20,900 bases of DNA from an uncultured Bacilli bacterium. Lineage in GTDB: Bacteria > Bacillota_I > Bacilli_A > ML615J-28 > CAG-698. The notes below the pieces were generated by a model that had not been told where the DNA came from, did not search any database, and was given only the letters and a program-made list of their open reading frames with translations. The translations under genes were made by a program, and so were the position numbers. Shown here piece after piece: positions 15,266 to 20,900 of this stretch; within the stretch, counting starts at the first letter, position 1; the number at the start of each line of letters is the position of its first letter. Location of the stretch: NCBI GenBank assembly GCA_947627395.1, contig CANQVW010000013.1, positions 1 through 20,900 on the forward strand. The letters are read 5' to 3'.

Positions 15266-17056
15266 ATGAAATTAATGAAAAAAACATTTGCATTTTTAAT
15301 GCTATTTGTTTGCGCTGCTGTTTTAGTTGCATGTAATAAAAAAGATCCTGATTTAGAAGCAAAAGCTGATACAATTTATTTAGGTGATACAAGTGAACAA
15401 ACAGATGATTTGGTTCTTCCAAAATTTGCATCTGGAGATCCTGATTATAAAATTACTTGGGCTTCAAGTGATCCTGATGTAATTGCAATTAAAGAATTCG
15501 AAACATTTGAAGGAAAAGATACAACAAAATACATTAAAGGTTATGTTGAATTATCAGATACTGAAAAGACTGTTACTTTAACAGCAACTGTTGAGCATAA
15601 CGGAAACAGAACAAAAAGAGATTTTGAAGTTACTGTTATGAAAGATGAATATGAAAAAATGAGTGTTGCTGATGCTAAAAAAGCAGGCGAAAAAGACAAA
15701 CTTATTCGTATTGATGGAACTGTTTGCTACACAACATCTAGCGGATATGTAGTTACTGATGGAAAAGATGCTATGTATGTATATGGCTCTGGTCATGGAA
15801 AAAATGTTGGTGATGTTGTTATCGTACGTGGTAAATGGGCATTATATAATAACATGCCTCAAATGTCTAGTGCTGCTGCAAAAGTTATCAATCAAGATGC
15901 TGAATTCACTCTTGCGTCAGTTGCTACAGATGCAACTGTTGGTGATTTAGCAAGTTTAACAATTTCTTCCAGTGGTGCAGATGCTGAAGGATGTACAATT
16001 GTTCGTAACATTACAGCAAGAGTTCTTGACAATAGTTCTGATTCATATAACCCAATTCGTTTATCTGACCCAAAAGATCCATCTAAATATGTTGGTGTAA
16101 CTAAATATAATGATGATGACACTAAGAATGGACTTAAAAACTATATTGGAAAAGATATTACAGCAACTGTTATCACTTACTATGGTTATAAAGGTGAGTG
16201 GAGTGTATTAGTTGATTTAAGTAGTGTTAAAGAAACTCAAATTACATTTACAGATGCTGAAAAAGTAAATGCTACAAAGATTCTTTTAGAAAATAAATAT
16301 AATGGAACACAAGTCAATAATGATTTAACTTTAGAAGCCACTTCAACATATGGTGCTACAATTGCTTGGACTTCTGGAAATTCAGATATCATTGGTAATG
16401 ATGGTAAATTTACAGCTCCTGCTGTAGATACAGAGGTTAAATTAACAGCAACAATTACTTGCAATCAAGAAACTGCAACTGCAGAAGTTACTGTAAAAGC
16501 ATTGGCTCCTCAAGCTGTTGAAATGAAAGATATCACTGCTGTAGGATTCTATGTTGTTAATGGTACATTAGTTGGTAAATATGGACAAGGATTCCTTGTA
16601 AGTGATGGAACAGCTGTTATGTGTGTATATTTAAAATCTGAAACTACTTATGCCGTAGGTCAAGGATTAAGAATTGCTGGTATGGCTACTCAATATAATG
16701 GTAACTTCCAATTTGATAACACTGCAGTAATTACAGAAAATGCTGATGCACCAAAACCTGCAGAACAATCTCCAGCGGTATGGGGTGCTGCTGAATGTGA
16801 AGCATATCTTGAAAGTGGAAAAGTTGGAAACTATGTCACTATTCAAGGAACACTTAGTGTTAGTGGAAATTATTTCAATATTACCATTGATGGTACAACA
16901 AAAGCAATTGGAAGTATTGAATCTCCATTGGCTGCTGATAAAGCTGCTCTAACAGCATTAAATGGAAAAACTATCAAAGTAACAGGATATACAACAAGAG
17001 TTAGTAGCTCTAAATATGTAAATCTTTGCGTTGTTTCTTTTGAAGAAGTGAAATAA
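15266..17056 (+). CDS. lipoprotein of alternating Ig-like and OB-fold-like modules
   Basis: This 596-residue surface lipoprotein has signal peptide MKLMKKTFAFLMLFVCAAV, lipobox LVAC and anchor Cys23. No catalytic motif is visible. Modules in order: an Ig-like domain of the atrophied bacterial Ig type (about 35-126, with ITWASSDPDVIAI and TVTLTATVEHNG); an OB-like module (about 130-215, with GYVVTDGKDAMYVYG then VGDVVIVRGK); a less regular beta module (about 220-322); a second Ig-like domain (about 325-412, with ATIAWTSGNSDIIGNDGKFT); and two more OB-like modules (about 416-495, with GFLVSDGTAVMCVY and QGLRIAGMATQYNG, and 503-596). OB modules of this style occur in secreted nucleases such as YhcR and often bind nucleic acid. 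AAAGGAG lies five bases before the ATG. A small TTGTC/GACAA hairpin sits in the 48-base gap upstream. Last gene of the operon. Confidence 0.85.
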   Translation: MKLMKKTFAFLMLFVCAAVLVACNKKDPDLEAKADTIYLGDTSEQTDDLVLPKFASGDPDYKITWASSDPDVIAIKEFETFEGKDTTKYIKGYVELSDTEKTVTLTATVEHNGNRTKRDFEVTVMKDEYEKMSVADAKKAGEKDKLIRIDGTVCYTTSSGYVVTDGKDAMYVYGSGHGKNVGDVVIVRGKWALYNNMPQMSSAAAKVINQDAEFTLASVATDATVGDLASLTISSSGADAEGCTIVRNITARVLDNSSDSYNPIRLSDPKDPSKYVGVTKYNDDDTKNGLKNYIGKDITATVITYYGYKGEWSVLVDLSSVKETQITFTDAEKVNATKILLENKYNGTQVNNDLTLEATSTYGATIAWTSGNSDIIGNDGKFTAPAVDTEVKLTATITCNQETATAEVTVKALAPQAVEMKDITAVGFYVVNGTLVGKYGQGFLVSDGTAVMCVYLKSETTYAVGQGLRIAGMATQYNGNFQFDNTAVITENADAPKPAEQSPAVWGAAECEAYLESGKVGNYVTIQGTLSVSGNYFNITIDGTTKAIGSIESPLAADKAALTALNGKTIKVTGYTTRVSSSKYVNLCVVSFEEVK

Positions 17057-17060
17057 TGAT

Positions 17061-17092
17061 AAAAGACTAGGAATTTTCCTAGTCTTTTCTTT
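17061..17092 (+). terminator. intrinsic terminator of the ABC/nuclease operon
   Basis: AAAAGACTAGG (17061-17071) pairs perfectly with CCTAGTCTTTT (17078-17088) around the loop AATTTT, followed by a T-rich tail. It starts four bases after the stop of the last lipoprotein gene and ends the operon. Confidence 0.92.
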
Positions 17093-17109
17093 ATCTATAA
17101 CAAAAAATA

Positions 17110-17118
17110 TGCTATAAT
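17110..17118 (+). promoter_or_regulatory. extended -10 promoter of rsmA-yabG-ispE
   Basis: TGCTATAAT (17110-17118) is an extended -10. The surrounding 20 bases (17104-17123) are identical to those around the -10 box of asnS. Start of transcription is expected near 17125, only about ten bases before the chosen rsmA start. A -35 box is not clear. Confidence 0.78.
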
Positions 17119-17134
17119 GTTACATGGTGAAATT

Positions 17135-17983
17135 ATGATAGTACATGAAACAAAAAAGATTTTGCAACAAAATCATCAATTTGCAAAAAAAATGTTTGGG
17201 CAAAACTTTTTAATTGAAGAAAACATTTTAAAAAAAATCATTGAACAAGGGGAAGTATCCTCATCTGATTGTGTTATTGAAATTGGTCCAGGTCTTGGTA
17301 CTTTAACGGAATTTTTAGCAATCCACTCTAAACATGTTTTGTGCTATGAAATTGATTCAGATATGATTGCAATATTAAATCAAACACTTTCTAGCTATTC
17401 TAACATTACAATTGTTCATCAAGATATCTTAAAGGTAGATATAAAAAAAGATATTGATACTTATTTTCCAAAGAATTCCAAAATCAAAGTCATTAGTAAT
17501 CTACCTTATTATATTACAACACCCATTCTTTTTCGCTTGTTACAAATTCCTTCCATTTCTTTAATGTTATTTATGGTACAAAAAGAATTAGGGGAGCGAA
17601 TGAGCGGAAAACCGAAAACAAAAGAGTATAATGCCTTGTCTGTTTTAATGAATTATTATGCTACATGTTCTATTGTTCATCGTGTAAGCCGAAATTGCTT
17701 CTATCCTGTACCAAATGTTGAAAGTGTTTTGTTATTGGTTCTTCCAAAGCAAAACGATTATAGCGTAAATAATGAACCTCATTTCACAAAATTTGTACAA
17801 AACATCTTTTCTAAGAGAAGAAAAACACTCATAAATAATATTACAAGTTATTATCCTTTTTCAAAAGAAGAAATTACACAAGTTTTACTTACTCTACATT
17901 TTCCAAAAGAAGTTCGTAGTGAAGAATTAACTTTAGAAGATATTCTTAAAGTATATCAACAATTGTTTTTTAATATGAAATAG
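17135..17983 (+). CDS. rsmA: 16S rRNA (adenine1518/1519-N6)-dimethyltransferase
   Basis: RsmA (KsgA) uses S-adenosylmethionine to dimethylate two adenosines near the 3' end of 16S rRNA late in 30S assembly; its loss gives kasugamycin resistance. Motifs include FGQNFLIEENILKKI near the N terminus, SAM-binding motif I VIEIGPGLGTLTEF, the acidic YEID and the catalytic NLPYYITTP. Toward the C terminus are CFYPVPNVES and FSKRRKTLINNI. From ATG 17135 the protein has 282 residues, normal for the family. The longer frame from ATG 17117 is rejected because that ATG overlaps the TATAAT box at 17113-17118. The ribosome binding site is weak (GGTGA, 17126-17130, four bases before the ATG) and the 5' leader very short. 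It is followed by yabG, as in Bacillus. Confidence 0.95.
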   Translation: MIVHETKKILQQNHQFAKKMFGQNFLIEENILKKIIEQGEVSSSDCVIEIGPGLGTLTEFLAIHSKHVLCYEIDSDMIAILNQTLSSYSNITIVHQDILKVDIKKDIDTYFPKNSKIKVISNLPYYITTPILFRLLQIPSISLMLFMVQKELGERMSGKPKTKEYNALSVLMNYYATCSIVHRVSRNCFYPVPNVESVLLLVLPKQNDYSVNNEPHFTKFVQNIFSKRRKTLINNITSYYPFSKEEITQVLLTLHFPKEVRSEELTLEDILKVYQQLFFNMK

Positions 17984-18031
17984 CAACACCTTTTTTAATT
18001 CTTTTGCATATTTTATAAATAGGTGATTTTA

Positions 18032-18784
18032 ATGGAAGAATACGTCGTATTAAAACAAGAAAAGTTTCCAATTATTTATAGAATTGTGAAGGAAGAACAT
18101 CATCAAGTTGTTTTATATGGAAAGAATTATCGTACTATTCGCATCGTTTCAAAAGAAGATATTCGAAAAGCAAGTATGGAAGAAATTGAACAAGAAGAAA
18201 AGAGAAATGAACAATATTATAAAAATATTATTCATCGAAAGGAAAGAAAAGAAAAATCATTATTAGGAACCATTCTGCATTTGGATGGAGATCAAGAATA
18301 TTTAGATCGTTCCATGGAACTTTATAAAGAAGTGGGTATTCATGCATATGGAGTTTGCGTTCATGAAGAAAAAATGGCAGAAGAGGTTTCTAAAATACTT
18401 ACGCAAATTATTCCAGATACCATTGTTATAACAGGTCATGATTCGTATAATGGGAAAGGAAAAAGTGATCTTGCAAATTATACAAACACACAAAATTTTA
18501 TTCGTGCTATTTTGTCTATTCGAAAGAAAGGGTATGATGCAAGAATCGTTGCTGGAGCGTGTCAATCTCATTTTGAAGCATTAATTGCTAATGGAGCATC
18601 TTTTGCATCCAGCCCTAAAAGAATTAATGTTCATACATTTGATCCTGCTGTTATTGCAATTCAAATTAGCATTACTTCATTTACAGAAAGAGTGGACATG
18701 AACAAAATTCTTCGGTTTATTGATGGCGGAAGGGATGCTTATGGAGGGGTTGAAACTCTAGGCAAAATGAAATTAATACTATAG
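18032..18784 (+). CDS. yabG: sporulation-specific protease YabG
   Basis: YabG (peptidase family U57) processes spore coat or cortex-associated proteins in the mother cell. The 250 residues are somewhat shorter than B. subtilis YabG (about 290) but carry its hallmarks: LHLDGDQEYLDRSMELYKE, VITGHDSYNGKGKSDL (about 131-146), AGACQSHFEALIANGASFAS (about 174-193) and INVHTFDPAVIAIQIS. Cys177 in GACQSHFE and His136 in TGHD are the likely catalytic residues. The N-terminal 70 residues form a small beta domain and a charged linker. I choose ATG 18032, five bases after AGGTGA (18021-18026); a GTG at 18023 lies inside that site. The gene starts 48 bases after rsmA, with a possible sigma-K-like promoter between. 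It marks a spore-forming ancestry. Confidence 0.93.
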   Translation: MEEYVVLKQEKFPIIYRIVKEEHHQVVLYGKNYRTIRIVSKEDIRKASMEEIEQEEKRNEQYYKNIIHRKERKEKSLLGTILHLDGDQEYLDRSMELYKEVGIHAYGVCVHEEKMAEEVSKILTQIIPDTIVITGHDSYNGKGKSDLANYTNTQNFIRAILSIRKKGYDARIVAGACQSHFEALIANGASFASSPKRINVHTFDPAVIAIQISITSFTERVDMNKILRFIDGGRDAYGGVETLGKMKLIL

Positions 18785-18793
18785 GAGTTAGAT

Positions 18794-19633
18794 ATGGAAG
18801 AAAGAGCCTATGCAAAAGTAAATTTAGGATTACAAGTTGTTAAAAAAAGAAAAGATGGCTATCATGATTTAAAAATGGTGATGGCAAGTATTGATTTATT
18901 TGATACATTAACGATTCAAAAACATGATGTAACGCAAATTATCATGGAAAATATGAAAGAAAACATAGATATAAAAGAAAATTTGATTTATAAAGCTGTT
19001 TTGCTCATTAAAGAAAGATATCATATTCAAGGAAATGTTTTAATTCATGTTAAAAAAAGAATTCCAATGGGGGCAGGACTTGCAGGAGGGAGTAGTGATG
19101 CTGCGGCAACGCTTCGCCTTTTAAATCGGTTATGGTCATTACATTTATCCAGTGAAGAATTAGAGAAAATTGGATTAGAGTTAGGAAGCGATGTTCCGTT
19201 TTGTATTACCGGTACATCTTCTATTTGCGAAGGAAGAGGAGAAGTTAAAAAAACAATTGTTCTTCCAACAGGCTTTTCTTTGGTTTTAGTTCTTCCTCCT
19301 TATATGTCTTATACTAGGGAAGTTTTTCAAAAATGCAAAATTCTTCCAGAGGACAATCGATTTGAAAATATGCTCTTTGGGTTTAAGGAGGACCATTTTT
19401 ATCTGTTTAATGATTTAGAACCTTATGTGGCAACACCACCAAATCAAAAATCTATTCAAGAAATGAAAGACATTTTAATGGGATGTGGTTGCATTGCAAC
19501 AACTATGTCAGGAACTGGATCTACGGTGATTGGTATTGTAAGAGAGAATCAAAATATCTCTATGGAGGCAATAAAAAGAAAACTAAAAAATTGTCAAGTA
19601 CTTCATTGCCATTTTGAAAATGTATTCATATAA
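18794..19633 (+). CDS. ispE: 4-(cytidine 5'-diphospho)-2-C-methyl-D-erythritol kinase
   Basis: IspE phosphorylates CDP-methylerythritol in the non-mevalonate (MEP) pathway to isoprenoid precursors, in the cytosol. The GHMP-kinase fold is clear: AYAKVNLGLQV with K8, GYHDLKMVMASIDLFD (22-37), the ATP-binding loop PMGAGLAGGSSDAAATL (91-107), ELGSDVPFCITG with catalytic D133, and the C-terminal glycine loop ATTMSGTGSTVIGI. At 279 residues it is slightly short for the family but complete. AGGAG (18783-18787) overlaps the yabG stop and lies six bases before the ATG, so it is co-transcribed with yabG. Its presence indicates that the MEP route is used. In Bacillus, veg and sspF lie between yabG and ispE; here they are absent. 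Confidence 0.95.
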   Translation: MEERAYAKVNLGLQVVKKRKDGYHDLKMVMASIDLFDTLTIQKHDVTQIIMENMKENIDIKENLIYKAVLLIKERYHIQGNVLIHVKKRIPMGAGLAGGSSDAAATLRLLNRLWSLHLSSEELEKIGLELGSDVPFCITGTSSICEGRGEVKKTIVLPTGFSLVLVLPPYMSYTREVFQKCKILPEDNRFENMLFGFKEDHFYLFNDLEPYVATPPNQKSIQEMKDILMGCGCIATTMSGTGSTVIGIVRENQNISMEAIKRKLKNCQVLHCHFENVFI

Positions 19634-19643
19634 AAGAATCATA

Positions 19644-19672
19644 TTGTAAAAGAAGAGAAAATCATGTATAAT
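19644..19672 (+). promoter_or_regulatory. sigma-A promoter of prs
   Basis: TTGTAA (19644-19649) and TATAAT (19667-19672) are 17 bases apart. They lie in the 64-base gap between ispE and prs, so prs can be expressed apart from the upstream genes. Confidence 0.82.
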
Positions 19673-19697
19673 AGGATTGCTTATGGAGGAAAATTGA

Positions 19698-20669
19698 ATG
19701 GCACTAATTCATGGATCACAAGTAAAAATTTTTGCACTTTCCTCAAATCACGATTTGGGAGAAGAAATTGCAAATTATTTAGGATTGCCGTTATCAGAAT
19801 GTTCAACGGTTAGATTTGCAGACGGAGAAGTAATGGTTAACATCGCAGAAACAGTGCGAGGACATGATGTATTTGTTGTACAACCCACCTCAAATCCAGT
19901 TAATGAAAGTTACATGGAATTATTAATTATGATTGATGCCTTGAAAAGAGCATCTGCAAAAACAATTAATATCATTATGCCTTATTATGGCTATAGCCGC
20001 CAAGACAGAAAGGCAAAAGCAAGAGAACCAATTTCAGCGAAATTAATGGCAGATTTAATTCAAACTGCCGGTGCTTCTAGGGTATTAACAATGGATTTAC
20101 ATGCAGCACAGATTCAAGGATTTTTTAATATTCCGATTGATAATTTTGAGGCACTTCCTATTTTAGTGCAATATTTCAAAGATAAAAAATTGGATAATAT
20201 TGTTGTTGTTTCTCCTGATCATGGTGGCACTACTAGAGCTAGAAAATTTGCACTATACTTTGATGCTCCAATTGCTATTATTGATAAGAGAAGACCAAGA
20301 CCAAATGTTGCGGAAGTTATGAACATCATTGGCGAGGTTAAAGATAAACATGCCATTATGGTAGATGATATTGTGGATACAGCTGGAACCATTACAGTAG
20401 CAGCAAATGCCCTAAGAGATGCCGGTGCCAAAGATATTTATGTGGCATGTAGTCATCCAATTTTATCTCATCCAGCAATTGACAGAATTAATGCTTCTGC
20501 AATCAAAGAATTAGTTACCACCAATTCTATCAGACTTTCAGAGGATAAAAAAACTGAAAAAGTTGTACAATTATCCATTGCGAAAATCATTGGACAAGGT
20601 ATCTTGAATATTATTGATGGTAAATCAGTCAGCGATTTATTTAAATACGATCCAAAGAATAGATTTTAA
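19698..20669 (+). CDS. prs: ribose-phosphate pyrophosphokinase (PRPP synthetase, class I)
   Basis: Prs makes phosphoribosyl pyrophosphate from ribose 5-phosphate and ATP, the precursor for purines, pyrimidines, NAD, His and Trp. It has 323 residues, normal for class I. Visible are the ATP-binding YYGYSRQDRKAKAREPISAK (96-115), the metal-binding DLHA (133-136), VSPDHGGTTRARKFA (about 171-185), the flexible catalytic arm DKRRPRPN with K197 and R199, and the PRPP-binding loop MVDDIVDTAGTI (221-232). GGAGG (19685-19689) lies eight bases before the ATG. It has its own promoter and terminator. In Bacillus, prs follows ispE at a distance with purR, yabJ, spoVG and glmU between; here prs is directly next to ispE. 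Confidence 0.97.
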   Translation: MALIHGSQVKIFALSSNHDLGEEIANYLGLPLSECSTVRFADGEVMVNIAETVRGHDVFVVQPTSNPVNESYMELLIMIDALKRASAKTINIIMPYYGYSRQDRKAKAREPISAKLMADLIQTAGASRVLTMDLHAAQIQGFFNIPIDNFEALPILVQYFKDKKLDNIVVVSPDHGGTTRARKFALYFDAPIAIIDKRRPRPNVAEVMNIIGEVKDKHAIMVDDIVDTAGTITVAANALRDAGAKDIYVACSHPILSHPAIDRINASAIKELVTTNSIRLSEDKKTEKVVQLSIAKIIGQGILNIIDGKSVSDLFKYDPKNRF

Positions 20670-20674
20670 AACAG

Positions 20675-20716
20675 AATGTAAAGGAGAGAAGATAATCTTT
20701 TCCTTTACATTTTTTA
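20675..20716 (+). terminator. intrinsic terminator of prs
   Basis: AATGTAAAGGA (20675-20685) pairs perfectly with TCCTTTACATT (20701-20711), followed by a T-run. It begins six bases after the prs stop codon. Confidence 0.92.
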
Positions 20717-20835
20717 TAAAATAGGTATAAAATAAACACAAGGAGCATATTCTAAATAGACGCTCTAAAGAAGATGAACTATTCTAGGAATCGAAATGCC
20801 TAAAAAGAGTTGTAATATTTTTTATAAATATCCTC

Positions 20836-20864
20836 TTGACAAAGAGCAGAAGAAATGGTATAAT
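20836..20864 (+). promoter_or_regulatory. perfect sigma-A promoter at the right edge
   Basis: TTGACA (20836-20841) and TATAAT (20859-20864) both match consensus exactly, with a 17-base spacer. Transcription should begin near 20871 and leave the window; no start codon with a ribosome binding site is visible before base 20900. The DNA from 20717 to 20835 holds only short, weak inverted repeats (such as TAGG/CCTA around 20785-20802). Confidence 0.9.
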
Positions 20865-20900
20865 TATAAAGTACCTATTATGAGCACTTGATTTTAGAAA

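Noticed and set aside
20796..20891. 31-codon frame ending in TGA at the right edge
   Set aside because: It lies across a perfect consensus promoter, has only AGGA as a binding site, and its product shows no family resemblance.
1..20900. CRISPR array, insertion sequence or prophage
   Set aside because: No spaced direct-repeat array, transposase frame or integrase was seen; the only mobile-type hint is the short toxin-like relic at 8841-8978.

Overview
The window is AT-rich DNA from a low-GC Bacillota (Firmicutes), most plausibly a Bacilli/Erysipelotrichia-like lineage. The evidence is the A/T-biased codon use, TTGACA/TATAAT and TGnTATAAT promoters, AGGAGG ribosome binding sites, a T-box leader on a tRNA-synthetase gene, and two Bacillus-type gene blocks: dnaX-ybaB-recR, and rsmA(ksgA)-yabG-ispE-prs. 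YabG is a sporulation protease, so the organism forms spores or descends from spore formers. TGA is a stop here (it ends the Na/Pi carrier gene and the small gene after recR), so this is not a Mycoplasma-type code.

Layout. 1-302: the 3' end of a cation:proton antiporter gene, then a terminator shared with the convergent asnS. 354-3021 (minus strand): asnS with its T-box leader, preceded by a Na+/phosphate-cotransporter-family gene whose 3' end carries the -35 box of the asnS promoter. 3084-4424: a divergent, self-contained unit for a membrane-anchored extracellular protein of unknown function. 4483-8728: dnaX (1009 residues, with a very large coiled-coil and disordered insert), ybaB, recR and a small two-helix membrane protein, all tightly spaced. 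8729-9292: a 564-base stretch without an intact gene; it holds a possible toxin relic, an 18-bp perfect palindrome, a strong terminator and the next promoter.

9256-17092 is the most interesting unit: one apparent operon with an ABC ATPase, two permeases, a lipoprotein solute-binding protein, a lipoprotein staphylococcal-nuclease-type nuclease with extra C-terminal domains, and a lipoprotein built from Ig-like and OB-fold-like modules. No promoter or terminator is evident inside it, and a terminator follows it. The set reads as a surface machine that captures nucleic acid, cuts it and imports a product through a carbohydrate-type (CUT1) ABC importer. That is an inference from gene content and order; the imported substrate is not known.

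17110-20716: rsmA, yabG and ispE (rRNA dimethylase, spore-coat protease, isoprenoid kinase), then prs on its own promoter with its own terminator. The right edge carries a perfect sigma-A promoter (20836-20864) for a gene outside the window.

Several starts were moved from the longest possible one. The 410-residue protein starts at 3141, the solute-binding protein at 12438 and rsmA at 17135, because promoter elements or ribosome binding sites make the longer versions unlikely. yabG (18032) and the Na/Pi carrier (3021) were moved on ribosome-binding-site placement.
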